Assembly: GCF_014077095.1 (NCBI RefSeq)
Contig: NZ_JACGVG010000030.1
Span: 1-64,000, forward strand
Reading direction: 5' to 3'
Length of the DNA stretch: 64,000 nt
Source of the DNA: Colwellia sp. MB02u-6
GTDB taxonomy: Bacteria > Pseudomonadota > Gammaproteobacteria > Enterobacterales > Alteromonadaceae
Both the position numbers and the translations under genes were made by a program. The notes beneath the pieces were generated by a model that was not told the DNA's origin, searched no databases, and worked only from the letters and a program-made list of their open reading frames with translations. Within the stretch, counting starts at the first letter, position 1, and the number at the start of each line of letters is the position of its first letter. Positions 37,425 through 46,272 of this stretch are shown here, piece by piece.

Positions 37425-38901
37425 TATTGCTGTCCAACCTCCGCTTGTTTTTCTGCATTTTTTTCATTAGTACTTTTTAATTCAACGTTGTAATTACGCA
37501 TCATGTCTTTTTTCTTACGTTTGTATAAATCAAAGCGAGACTTAATTGGACGTGCAGGCCAGTAGTTGTTACTAACATCTACATCAGCTGTTTCCCAGTT
37601 AGGGTCAATCGCAATGCCGGTTATTTCTTGGTCACGAATAAATAATTTAGACACTTTTTTGCTGTCACGACGCCAGGTTTCAGCCGGTATTGTTACCTGT
37701 TCAACGCTGTTATCAGCATAAGTAAGATCTAAAATAATCGGCATAACTAAGCCACCTTTATTTTCAAAATCAATAACGTAGAAGTTTCTTTCGTCAAGTA
37801 GTAGGTCTTTTTGCCATTGTTCTAATTTTTTATGATTTTTGTTATATTTATTATGAGCTTTGTTTGTCGCAGTAAACTTATCATGTTCGTTGTAAAAATC
37901 TAACAAGTGAGGTTTATCATCTGTGCGAAGCCACTGGCCATTATTACGAATTTTGCTAATAAAGTCAGGTTGTTCGTTGTATAGTGCTCGTTCCCAAGCT
38001 TCTTCCGTATCTGGGTTTTGGCTATTCGGACGGTACAAATGAATGTTACCTAAAGCAATATCAACATGATCTGTGGTGTAAACCAACCACGCCAAAACCA
38101 GTCTAAATCGACACCTGAAGCATCTTTCATGGTACGGAAAAAGTCAGCAGGGGTTGGGCGTTTGAACTTCCAACGTTGGGCATATTCTTTAAAAGCAAAA
38201 TCAAACAATTCACGACCCATAATAGTTTCACGTAAAATGTTTAATGTGGTTGCTGGTTTGCCGTAAGCGTTGTTACCAAACTGTAAAATTGACTCTGAGT
38301 TAGCCATTATGGGCACTTGGTTGTCACTTTTCATGTAACTGATCATATTAGCGGCATTACCACGGCGTGAAGGATAGCCTTCTTCCCATGCTTGCTCAGC
38401 AACAAATTGTAGGAAAGTGTTTAATCTTTCATCCATCCAGGTCCACTGACGTTCGTCAGAGTTAACAATCATGGGGAAATAGTTATGACCCACTTCATGA
38501 ATAATAACGCCAATTAGGCCATATTTAGTCTTACGAGAATAAGTTTTTTCACCGGTTTTTTTATCTAACGTCGGGCGTGGGCCATTAAAAGTGATCATGG
38601 GATATTCCATGCCACCAACAGGACCGTTTATCGAGATAGAAACAGGATAGGGGTAAGCAAAGGTATACTTATTATATTGTTCCATTGTATGAATAATGGC
38701 CTCAGTCGAGTACTTTTCCCATAGCGGATTACCTTCATTAGGGTAGTAAGACATCGCCATAGTGTCAGTTTTCCCACCTTGGTAGCCTTGTGCATCCCAA
38801 ATAAATTTACGACTTGAGGCAAAGGCAAAGTCACGAACATTTTTCGCTTCAAATTGCCAAGTTTTGGTCTTAGTCGCGCGAGACTTTTCGTTTACTAAAG
38901 C
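37424..38901 (-). pseudogene. M1 family metallopeptidase, 5'-truncated and frameshifted
   Basis: About 490 codons of an M1-type zinc peptidase are recognisable. The catalytic HEVGH and downstream glutamate lie in VIIHEVGHNYFPMIVNSDERQWTWMDERLNTF; the family usually has MDEG, so a glycine has become arginine. The frame opens only at 38901, after two in-frame stop codons, with sequence that belongs in mid-protein (TWQFEAKNVRDFAFASSRKFIWDAQ), so the N-terminal part is missing. Near 38080-38082 one base is lost from a short homopolymer. The frame ...FWRGWF continues as YTTDHVDIALGNIHLYRP in another frame to a normal C-terminus at 37424. Both lesions together make this a decayed gene. Confidence 0.88.
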
Positions 38902-38947
38902 TTATTAAGCGATATTAACCCCTGTTATCTATAAAAAAATATTTTTA

Positions 38948-39492
38948 TGTTTTCAAAATTGCTAAAATCAGTGCTAATTTTTAATCGTTCAGAAAATAAA
39001 GCGCCAAATTTTATCCTCATCTATCTTTTAATATCATTTGCTTGGCACAATCAAATGATATTACCTTTGTTGTCAGTCATGGTGGTTTTACAGAACGCTT
39101 AAATGCTGCATTAGTTGAACATTCTCATCAATATGTGCTAGTGCTATTTTTTACCCTGTTATTTTTATCCTGCGTTTGTCGATGCTTTATTTACTCAATA
39201 AAACTGATCAGTTTATTGAAGCAGATGAACCGATGAAAGTTAATGTAGGCAGTGACCAAATAGTTAAAGAAAATAAAGATGTGGTTCGCTTATTATCGCT
39301 GTTGGCAGACACCACAGTGCAATTAGCTAAAGTAAAAGCTCGTGAAGTTTTAGCACAGCCAGATAAAAAAAGACGGTCAATAACATCTTGGCTGTGCAAG
39401 CCGAATTAGAACTAGCGTTAGCTGATATCGCTATACTGGGTAAGTCTAATGAAGAATTAAGAGGTAAACTTAAGCAGTATTTAGCGGCTTAA
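38948..39492 (+). pseudogene. Two-helix membrane protein gene with three frameshifts
   Basis: A single protein can be followed through three changes of frame. ATG at 38948 gives MFSKLLKSVLIFNRSENKAP and a first hydrophobic segment (NFILIYLLISFAWHNQ). The reading then moves frame at about 39045-39060 into VSHGGFTERLNAALVEHSHQ and a second hydrophobic segment (YVLVLFFTLLF). It returns to the first frame near a T run at 39161-39166 (ILRLSMLYLLNKTDQFIEAD). It moves again at an A7 run at 39365-39371 into TVNNILAVQAELELALADI, ending in a TAA at 39492. The intact form would be a protein of about 180 residues with two membrane helices and a charged cytoplasmic tail. Family not recognised. Confidence 0.6.
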
Positions 39493-39713
39493 GGGATAAG
39501 CTGCTCACTAATGATTAGCTAAATTGCATTACTTAATCTTGTCTTATTAGTCATATTTAAACAAAAAACTGCAAGCTATTGGCATTTTCAGTATAACGGC
39601 TAAATATTATTTCTTTTGTTTCGCATCACTAAAGCCTTTATAATTAGTTAATATTTCAGTGGTTGTTATCTACAGCTACCTTCGTTTTACACTTAAAGGT
39701 TTTTTACCACTTT

Positions 39714-40700
39714 ATGATTTCACACAAACTTTCTATTGCCCCCATGCTCGATTGGACTGATCGCCATTGTCGTTATTTTTATCGTGTAATGTCTAAGCAA
39801 ACTGTCTTGTATACCGAAATGGTAACTACGGGCGCAATATTGCATGGAAAAGGTAATTACTTGGCGTATAACGAGCAGGAGCATCCATTAGTGTTACAGC
39901 TTGGTGGTAGTGATGTAAAGGCGATGACCGAATGTGCAAAAATTGCTGAGCAGCAAGGTTACGATGAAATCAATATTAATGTGGGGTGTCCGTCAGACCG
40001 TGTGCAAAACGGCAAGTTTGGTGCTTGTTTAATGGCTGAGCCAGAGTTAGTTGCCGATTGTGTTGCTAGTATGCAAAACGCAACTAAGATCCCGACAACG
40101 GTAAAATCTCGTATTGGTATTGACGACCTCGATAGTTATGAATTTTTGCAGCAGTTTTTAACAACGGTTAGTGCGGCGGGGTGTCAGCACTTTATTATTC
40201 ACGCGCGCAAAGCTTGGCTCAGTGGTTTAAGTCCAAAACAAAACCGAGATGTTCCACCATTAGACTATCAAAGGGTTTATCAACTTAAACAAGACTTTTT
40301 GAAGCTTGAAATTTCAATTAATGGTGGCATAACCACTTTTGCACAAGCAAATGAGCACATGCAGCATATTGATGGCGTGATGATGGGTCGAGAAATTTAT
40401 CAAAACCCTTATATGTTAACCCAGGCTGATAATGATATTTGGCAGGCTGGCGCAGAGGTTAAATCACGACAAGCAGTGCTCAATGAAATGGTTGACTATA
40501 TTGACCGTCACGTTGCCAACGGTGGTCGTGCCTGGCATGTGGCAAGACATATGTTAGGTTTATGTAATGGCTTAGCAGGCGCTAAACAATTTCGTCGTTA
40601 TTTAAGTGAAAATGCCAATGGCGAAAATGTGGGTGGTGAAGTGCTGCAACAAGCTTTTGCTAAAGTATTACAACTTAACCCGGATCTCACCATGATCTAA
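39714..40700 (+). CDS. dusA: tRNA-dihydrouridine(20/20a) synthase DusA
   Basis: DusA is the FMN-dependent enzyme that reduces uridine 20 and 20a in the tRNA D-loop. The start MISHKLSIAPMLDWTDRHCRYFYR is typical. The catalytic cysteine lies in INVGCPSDRVQNGKFGACLM, and HARKAWLSGLSPKQNR is the DusA-type segment. The open frame continues upstream to a TTG at 39663; I chose the ATG at 39714 because it gives the usual N-terminus and AAGG lies 12 bases before. Length 328 residues is normal. Confidence 0.95.
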   Translation: MISHKLSIAPMLDWTDRHCRYFYRVMSKQTVLYTEMVTTGAILHGKGNYLAYNEQEHPLVLQLGGSDVKAMTECAKIAEQQGYDEININVGCPSDRVQNGKFGACLMAEPELVADCVASMQNATKIPTTVKSRIGIDDLDSYEFLQQFLTTVSAAGCQHFIIHARKAWLSGLSPKQNRDVPPLDYQRVYQLKQDFLKLEISINGGITTFAQANEHMQHIDGVMMGREIYQNPYMLTQADNDIWQAGAEVKSRQAVLNEMVDYIDRHVANGGRAWHVARHMLGLCNGLAGAKQFRRYLSENANGENVGGEVLQQAFAKVLQLNPDLTMI

Positions 40701-41043
40701 AGGTAATCTAGCCTTAATGTTAGTTTATTAGCACTGAACTAGTTACTTTACATACTGAATACTCAGCTCTACTTAGCGCTTTAAAGGTCCCAATACTGGC
40801 AAGTCAGTGCTTGATTTTGGGACTTATCTATCATTTTATAACTAGTACTTTGTTTGATTGATGTTTGCACAAACCTAACTATATAGTAGTAAATTTAACC
40901 ACATCACAGGGATGTTAACGTCTACTTAGCATAGTTAATGCTTGTGTTGAAATAAATTAACTTTAAAAATAATGGATTAGGTTTGACTTATGCCTTGGCA
41001 TAACCTTTGTAAGTGTTATAAACAACTTAAAAGGAATTATACC
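40701..41043. other. Intergenic region after dusA
   Basis: No gene was recognised. Arms GTCCCAA (40787-40793) and TTGGGAC (40817-40823) could pair. A hairpin TATGCC-TT-GGCATA lies at about 40988-41001, beside TTGACT, just upstream of the small ORF at 41044. Confidence 0.4.
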
Positions 41044-41142
41044 ATGCTAAGTTTTACGCTATTATTTACGCTATTTATGTTGCCTAGTGTTTGTGTGTTG
41101 GCGACCTCACTGATTGTCGCTCATTTAGAACAAGGTAATTAA
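41044..41142 (+). CDS. Possible 32-residue membrane peptide
   Basis: A short ORF encodes MLSFTLLFTLFMLPSVCVLA followed by TSLIVAHLEQGN. Most of its length is one hydrophobic helix, with a short polar C-terminus. A strong ribosome binding site (AAAAGGAA) lies 7-8 bases before the ATG. A TTGACT box and a small hairpin lie about 60 bases upstream. It has no recognisable relatives. Small single-helix proteins of this sort are common but easily missed. Confidence 0.5.
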   Translation: MLSFTLLFTLFMLPSVCVLATSLIVAHLEQGN

Positions 41143-41345
41143 TCCTTGTTACTTGTTACCTTAAAGCGCAAAGTTAATGAGAAAATGAGCTAATATTTTT
41201 TATGGTTTTTTAGTCATATAACTCATCACTTTAACGGCATTTTATACCTGCATTACGCATTTGAAAGCTCTCTTTAGCTAAATACTGTACTTTGGTGTTT
41301 AACTCGGCTAATTTTGTTTTATGCTTATCAGCAAGAGTTTAGATT

Positions 41346-42221
41346 ATGACGTATTTTCAGCAATTAATTTCCAGTATCGATTTGCACGCGATACTAGGTA
41401 GTAAAGACCTTGTGGTGTTAGATGCGAGTATTCCACCTGTGGGTAACATGGCTGCGCCAGAATATAGTTGGCCTGAATATCGTCTGCCCAAGGCTCGCCG
41501 TTTCGACTTAAATCAACACTTCTCAGATTTAGCTAGCGATTTACCCCACACCATGCCATCAGCTACTCATTTTGAACAAGCTGCAAAAGCCTTAGGGATT
41601 AACCAGCAAAGCCAAATTGTGGTTTATGATGATTTAGGTTTATTTTCTGCCGCGCGTGCTTGGTATATGTTTAGAGCCATGGGGCATAACAATATTGCCG
41701 TATTAGACGGTGGTTTACCTTATTGGCTCAAATTAAAGAAACCGGTCGCGGATCCCCAAACCGATATCCATGTTAAGCTGCACCGAATTATTGGTAATTT
41801 TGTTGCCAAAGAGCAAGTGGGCTACTTTTGTGACTGGCGTGAAGTTGACAATCAAACTCGTTCGCAAGCTGAACTTATTCTCGATGCTCGTGCTGAACGT
41901 CGCTTTCAGGGCTTAGATGCAGAGCCTCGTGCAGGTGTGCGTAGCGGCCATATGCCAAATGCAAAAAACTTACCCTACAACCATTTGTTCAATCAAGGGC
42001 GGTTTAAATCTCCTGATGAATTGGCCGAAATTTTTGCGCATATTAATACTAATAAACAAGCGATGATCATGAGCTGCGGCTCAGGTGTTACCGCCTGCAT
42101 TTTGGCGCTGGCTGCAGACATTATCTGTCATAAAGAGGTGCGAGTATATGACGGCTCTTGGAGCGAATGGGGCTCGTTACCTAACACAATCGTTGAAACC
42201 TCCACGAATAACTTTGAGTAA
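41346..42221 (+). CDS. sseA: 3-mercaptopyruvate sulfurtransferase (two-domain rhodanese)
   Basis: This 291-residue protein has two rhodanese domains. The N-terminal domain is inactive (DLGLFSAARAWYMFRAMGH). The C-terminal active domain has the cysteine in MSCGSGVTACILALAAD near residue 241; the loop CGSGVTA is that of 3-mercaptopyruvate sulfurtransferases. RSGHMPNAKNLPYNHLF is the conserved domain entry. It is cytoplasmic and moves sulfur to thiophilic acceptors. The octamer repeat begins 22 bases after its stop. Confidence 0.92.
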   Translation: MTYFQQLISSIDLHAILGSKDLVVLDASIPPVGNMAAPEYSWPEYRLPKARRFDLNQHFSDLASDLPHTMPSATHFEQAAKALGINQQSQIVVYDDLGLFSAARAWYMFRAMGHNNIAVLDGGLPYWLKLKKPVADPQTDIHVKLHRIIGNFVAKEQVGYFCDWREVDNQTRSQAELILDARAERRFQGLDAEPRAGVRSGHMPNAKNLPYNHLFNQGRFKSPDELAEIFAHINTNKQAMIMSCGSGVTACILALAADIICHKEVRVYDGSWSEWGSLPNTIVETSTNNFE

Positions 42222-42242
42222 AAATAAGGCTATCAATACTAT

Positions 42243-42298
42243 CCTGTCTACCTGTCTACCTGTCTACCTGTCTACCTGTCTACCTGTCTACCTGTCTA
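42243..42298. repeat. 8-bp tandem repeat (CCTGTCTA) x 7
   Basis: Seven exact copies of CCTGTCTA cover 56 bases. They lie 22 bases after the sseA stop codon and about 250 bases before the psp-operon promoter. All copies are identical, which points to recent expansion by slipped replication; copy number is likely to differ between strains. Confidence 0.95.
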
Positions 42299-42549
42299 CT
42301 TATGATGACACCAGCGTTTATTTTGCTGTCATCATAGCCACAAATCTACCTGCTAATGGCCTAGCTATAAATTTGATTATAGCTACAAAGCGGCCAAGTA
42401 AAATCTTAAATTAATTATTGGTCAATTTCACTATTTTCAATGTAGATATTGACCATATTATAGTTTGACATATTATGTCTTACGATGGGGTCTTATCTCT
42501 ATTATTTTAAAATAACAACAATAACAATTAGTTAAATATTTTTAAGCAA

Positions 42550-42566
42550 TTGGCACAGCACTTGTA
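42550..42566 (+). promoter_or_regulatory. Sigma-54-like promoter of the psp operon
   Basis: TTGGCACAGCACTTGTA fits the -24/-12 pattern TTGGCAC-N5-TTGCA with one mismatch at the -12 C. It lies about 73 bases before the first psp-operon ATG. The psp operons of gammaproteobacteria are transcribed by sigma-54 with the activator PspF. No pspF gene is in the window. Confidence 0.7.
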
Positions 42567-42638
42567 CTAGTAATATCAGATACCAACATGAAGCGTTAAC
42601 TATTCACACTTTATGTTACTCACATAAGGATATTAATA

Positions 42639-42932
42639 ATGAAACTATTACAAAGTAAACAGACATTACGCGCCTTTTTATTATCTTGTACTTTGCTATT
42701 TACGATCAATACTTATGCACAAGATACTGGCTTAGCGCAAAATTTAACCTTAAGCGTGCAGGCACAAAAACAGAAAGTTCAGCGTGATCTATCTGCAGAA
42801 CTGGCACATTCAATTAAGGTTGAGCTAGATCGTTTTTCGACGCGCTACAGTACAGTGAAAACTCAAGAGTTAGCGGCAGTTTCCAAGCAAAAAAAATTAG
42901 CAACAAAAAAACAACAAACTTCAGCGTATTAA
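42639..42932 (+). CDS. Exported hypothetical protein, first gene of the psp operon
   Basis: This 97-residue protein has a signal peptide (residues 1-27, LRAFLLSCTLLFTINTYAQ) followed by a helical, charged region rich in Q, K and A (LTLSVQAQKQKVQRDLSAELAHSIKVELDRF). It ends in a lysine-rich tail. It is predicted to be periplasmic and coiled. No family was recognised. It lies between the sigma-54-like promoter and pspA (13-base gap), so it is induced with pspA. Confidence 0.65.
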   Translation: MKLLQSKQTLRAFLLSCTLLFTINTYAQDTGLAQNLTLSVQAQKQKVQRDLSAELAHSIKVELDRFSTRYSTVKTQELAAVSKQKKLATKKQQTSAY

Positions 42933-42945
42933 CAGGAGAAATACC

Positions 42946-43608
42946 ATGGGCATGTTTACAAGATTTACCGATATTATTAACGCCAATATTAACGCCATGT
43001 TAGATAAGGCAGAGGAACCAGAAAAAATGATCAAGTTGATCATTGATGAAATGGCAGAAACCTTGGTTGAAGTGCGTTCAGCAGCGGCTAAGCAGATTGC
43101 TGAAAAGAAAACACTGTTGCGCCATATCCGTGTAATGGAAAGTCGCGTTGCACATTGGCAACAAAAAGCTGAACTTGCTTTAAATAAGAGTCGTGAAGAC
43201 TTAGCCAAATCCGCGCTAGTTGAAAAACAAAGTTGTACACAAAAGCTAGCAGAATTTAATGAAGAGTTAAGCCAATTTGATGAGTACCTAAATGCGCTTC
43301 AGCTAGATAGTCAACGTTTGCAAGATAAGTTAACCGAGGCAAAGCGCAAACAGGAAGCCTTTGCAATACGCCAACAATCTGCAGAAGTGTGCTTGAAAGT
43401 GCGTGAGAAAGTCGCCATTGATCATATTGACCAAGCGATCAGTAAATTTGAGCGTTATCAACAAAAAATTGACCGTGTTGAAGCGGCAGTTGAAGCCTAT
43501 GATATGACATCTTCAAAATCTGTAGATAGCCAGTTTCGTGCGCTAGAAAATGATGAAACCATTGAGCAAGCGTTAGCGCAATTAAAGCAAAAAATAGCTA
43601 AAGCTTAA
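42946..43608 (+). CDS. pspA: Phage shock protein A (PspA/IM30 family)
   Basis: PspA is a coiled-coil ESCRT-III-like protein that protects the inner membrane under stress and, in enteric bacteria, inhibits PspF. The 220-residue protein begins MGMFTRFTDIINANINAMLDKAEEPEKMIKLIIDEM, the membrane-binding amphipathic helix and conserved helix 1. A long coiled coil follows (residues 60-180). GGAGAA precedes the ATG. It is the second gene of the operon. Confidence 0.95.
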   Translation: MGMFTRFTDIINANINAMLDKAEEPEKMIKLIIDEMAETLVEVRSAAAKQIAEKKTLLRHIRVMESRVAHWQQKAELALNKSREDLAKSALVEKQSCTQKLAEFNEELSQFDEYLNALQLDSQRLQDKLTEAKRKQEAFAIRQQSAEVCLKVREKVAIDHIDQAISKFERYQQKIDRVEAAVEAYDMTSSKSVDSQFRALENDETIEQALAQLKQKIAKA

Positions 43609-43717
43609 CAGGCAGTCATTATTAATGCCGCGCTGTGATCTTGGATAATCCTTGGTGTTATTCATATTTTTTAATTTAATATATAAAAGTGCTCAGCTTG
43701 GGCACGAGGAGTAAGTG

Positions 43718-43930
43718 ATGCGCTTTAATCGTGAGTATTCGGTGAATAAAACCTTAACTAAAGATGTAGTACATAAAAAATTATCAGGTGTTTGTGGCGG
43801 TATTGCTAAGTATTACAACTTACCTCGAATAGCCGTTAGGGTAGGGGCTATTCTCGCTTTATTGATGTTTCCTGTTGCCACCGGCGTCGCCTATTTAGTC
43901 GCTACCATGTTAATGCCGACTAAAGCTTAA
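43718..43930 (+). CDS. pspC: PspC domain-containing membrane protein
   Basis: This small protein of 70 residues carries the PspC domain LSGVCGGIAKYYNLPRIAVRVGAILALLMFPVATGVAYLVATMLMP. It has one membrane segment. It lacks the cytoplasmic C-terminal part of E. coli PspC. The ATG at 43718 follows GAGGAG; a GTG three bases earlier is less likely. No pspB lies between pspA and pspC, which departs from the enteric pspABC order. Confidence 0.88.
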   Translation: MRFNREYSVNKTLTKDVVHKKLSGVCGGIAKYYNLPRIAVRVGAILALLMFPVATGVAYLVATMLMPTKA

Positions 43931-43969
43931 CGCGTTAAATTTGTTTTAATATAGTAAAGGGAGCCAGCT

Positions 43970-44308
43970 ATGTCATTTTTTAAATCATTATTTTTAGCCA
44001 TTTTTGCCACACTATTTTTAACTTATGTTTTAGGTGTCAGCTTTATAGATTTATTTGATGTTGACATTTATATGGGAGAGCAAATGGTTGAACCATTAAA
44101 GGCCATTAGTATTTCAGCACTAGTGGTGGTGCTACTGGTGTTAGTTGCCCTAGCAATAGCGATGAGTGTATTTGGTTCATTGATTTTTATTGTTATGCTC
44201 TTGCTAGGTGGCAGCGCTATGTTATTGGTGGGTGTGTTTTGGCCAATATTTTTAGTGGCTGGCGTTATTTGGTTAATCACACGAGATAAAAGCTCTGTTC
44301 AATGCTAA
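43970..44308 (+). CDS. Hydrophobic membrane protein of the psp operon
   Basis: This 112-residue protein has an N-terminal hydrophobic segment (residues 5-27) and two strongly hydrophobic segments at about 45-70 and 72-103, ending in a short polar tail. No family was recognised. It follows pspC by 39 bases with an AAGGGAG ribosome binding site, so it is the fourth gene of the psp operon. It may stand in for the missing small Psp membrane proteins; this is inference. Confidence 0.65.
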   Translation: MSFFKSLFLAIFATLFLTYVLGVSFIDLFDVDIYMGEQMVEPLKAISISALVVVLLVLVALAIAMSVFGSLIFIVMLLLGGSAMLLVGVFWPIFLVAGVIWLITRDKSSVQC

Positions 44309-44794
44309 TATTTTTCTGCAGATATTAATATTAGTCGAGATGAAATCTCAGCAGAAAAGTTAAAAATAATAAAATTTACAACATAGCTACTTGATCTTTT
44401 TACTTATTTGTTCACAGAAAAAACACTGACACTAATAGTCATAATAGCTTTCAGCGTTCTATATTGAACCTATGACCCATACAGCTAAGAGCAGAAGGTC
44501 GTTAAAATAGTTTACTGATTGTCATTAACTAAATTAGCTACACTTAATAAAGTCATTACCTACACAAAAATACTTTTTTCATCTTGGGTCAATATCCAGA
44601 AAATATCATCACAGGTATTCGTCTGAGTAAATAAGCGACAGAGCTCAATATGGATTTTTTTTATTAAGGGGTTAATTGCGATGAGTAGAATACCCTGGGT
44701 TTATTTGAAATAATTAAGTTATCCATTTTGCTCAAGCTTAGTTACAATAGTAATAACGAATCATAATATGAATAAAAAGGATGTATAGCAGCTT
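44309..44794. other. Intergenic region after the psp operon
   Basis: No gene was recognised in about 486 bases. A weak inverted repeat (GAGAT-GAA-ATCTC) lies at about 44337-44349. No T-rich terminator was seen. Confidence 0.4.
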
Positions 44795-45265
44795 ATGAGG
44801 AATGTATTTTTACCCATAATTTCACTGGTGATACTAGTGAGTAGTGTTTTTGCTAATGTAAGCTTGGCAAGTGAGAACACCAAGCTGGTAGTTGAAAATG
44901 GCTATGCAAGAGAGAGTATCCCCGGTACGTCGATTTCTTCTGCTTATATGACGATAAAAAATTTATCAGCAAAAAATATTCGACTTATTGCCGCAGCAAG
45001 TGCAGTAAGTGACCGGATTGAAATTCATCAACATACCATGTCTGATGGCTTAATGCGTATGCGTCAACGTGACTATGTAGAAATTTCAGCTCAAAATAAT
45101 ACCGTATTTCAGCCTTCAGGTTTTCATTTAATGATTTTTGATTTAAAAAAGCCATTAAAGGCGCAAGAAAATATTATAATCACCCTGTCTTTTGACGATC
45201 AATCTAGCATTGATGTAAATTATACGGTTCAAGGTCTTAAACAGAAAAAGCATGAGCACCACTAG
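44795..45265 (+). CDS. PCu(A)C-type copper chaperone, periplasmic
   Basis: This 156-residue protein has a signal peptide (residues 1-25, ending NVSLASEN) and a cupredoxin-like PCu(A)C domain. The copper ligands follow the family pattern: His/Met in IEIHQHTMSDGLMRMRQR and a later HLMIFDLKKPL. The C-terminus is His-rich (KKHEHH). Such proteins deliver copper to cytochrome oxidase or scavenge it in the periplasm. It is followed after 8 bases by the DUF2333 gene. AAAGGA precedes the ATG. Confidence 0.88.
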   Translation: MRNVFLPIISLVILVSSVFANVSLASENTKLVVENGYARESIPGTSISSAYMTIKNLSAKNIRLIAAASAVSDRIEIHQHTMSDGLMRMRQRDYVEISAQNNTVFQPSGFHLMIFDLKKPLKAQENIIITLSFDDQSSIDVNYTVQGLKQKKHEHH

Positions 45266-45273
45266 GAGTAGTT

Positions 45274-46266
45274 ATGAAAGTTAATATCTCAATAAAAACT
45301 GTTATTTCAGGATTTTTAGCGCTATTTTTTGTGCTGTATTTACTTGGCGTTTATTGGAGCTTTGAACCAGAACAATTTGATATTCGTGCTGAAGTGACAA
45401 AAGCAGCAACAGCAGAAAATGTTACTCCTGTTGTGGGCTATACCACCACAACGGCATTAATTCGTGTTACTGAAACCTTACTGCATAAGCCAGGTGGTTA
45501 TTTATCTAATGATGCGCTGCCACCGTCAGTGTTTTTAGATAATATCCCAGCATGGGAGTTTGGCGCACTTGAAATGATAAGAGATATGTCGTTGGTAATG
45601 CGCCAAGAATTTAGTCGTTCGCAATCTCAGTCAGTTGAAAACAAAAATTTAAAGGTTGCTCAACCACAGCTCAATATTGATAACACCAGTTGGGCTATTC
45701 CTAGCGCTGAAGGTGAATACCAAAAAGCAATTAATGAGTTATATGCATACAGAACGGCATTGACTCAGATAAATAATCAATCAGCTCAATTTTACACGCG
45801 TTCTGATAACCTACGCGCTTGGATCCAAGAAGCCACTAAACGTTTAGGCAGTTATTCTCAACGCTTAAGTGCCAGTGTTGGCCGTGAACAAATTAATGTT
45901 GATCTTGCTGGCGATAGAGTCGCAAAACAATCGACATCAAGCGCAGCAAGCATGGAGTTAAAAACAAGTTGGTGGGTTATAGATAATGAATTTTATGAAG
46001 CCCGTGGCGCTTGTTGGGCCTTGTTGCACTTTTTGAAGGCCATCGAAATAGACTTTAATGATGTCCTAGGACAGAAGAATGCTAAAGTAAGTGTACAACA
46101 AATTATTCGCGAACTAGAAGCTAGCCAAGAAGCCATTTGGAGTCCGATAATTTTAAATGGTGATGGCTTTGGTGTGCTGGCAAATCATTCGTTAGTCATG
46201 GCTAATTATATATCACGTGCAAATGCAGCACTGATTGATTTAGACGACTTATTGAGTCAAGGGTAA
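45274..46266 (+). CDS. DUF2333 family protein
   Basis: This 330-residue protein has one N-terminal membrane segment (residues 7-28, ISGFLALFFVLYLLGVYWSF), then a large, mostly helical periplasmic region. Typical DUF2333 stretches are TLLHKPGGYLSNDALPPSVFLDNIPAWEFGALEMIRDMSLVMR and DLAGDRVAKQSTSSAASMELKTSWWVIDNEFYEARGACWALLHFLKAIEIDF. Function is unknown. It lies tightly between the copper-chaperone gene (8 bases) and the outer-membrane beta-barrel gene (6 bases). Confidence 0.88.
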   Translation: MKVNISIKTVISGFLALFFVLYLLGVYWSFEPEQFDIRAEVTKAATAENVTPVVGYTTTTALIRVTETLLHKPGGYLSNDALPPSVFLDNIPAWEFGALEMIRDMSLVMRQEFSRSQSQSVENKNLKVAQPQLNIDNTSWAIPSAEGEYQKAINELYAYRTALTQINNQSAQFYTRSDNLRAWIQEATKRLGSYSQRLSASVGREQINVDLAGDRVAKQSTSSAASMELKTSWWVIDNEFYEARGACWALLHFLKAIEIDFNDVLGQKNAKVSVQQIIRELEASQEAIWSPIILNGDGFGVLANHSLVMANYISRANAALIDLDDLLSQG

Positions 46267-46272
46267 TAAAAC

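Larger units (their letters stand above)
42222..42638. other. Intergenic region between sseA and the psp operon
   Basis: It holds the 8-bp tandem repeat at 42243-42298 and the sigma-54-like promoter at 42550-42566. No gene was recognised; the open frame crossing the repeat is repeat-coded (LSTCLPVYLST) and overlaps sseA in another frame, so it is not called. Confidence 0.55.

Noticed and set aside
40787-40823. GTCCCAA...TTGGGAC arms after dusA as a terminator
   Set aside because: The loop is long and no T run follows, so it is not a convincing rho-independent terminator.
42085-42414. 109-codon ORF across the octamer repeat
   Set aside because: It starts inside sseA in another frame and its middle is only the translated repeat.
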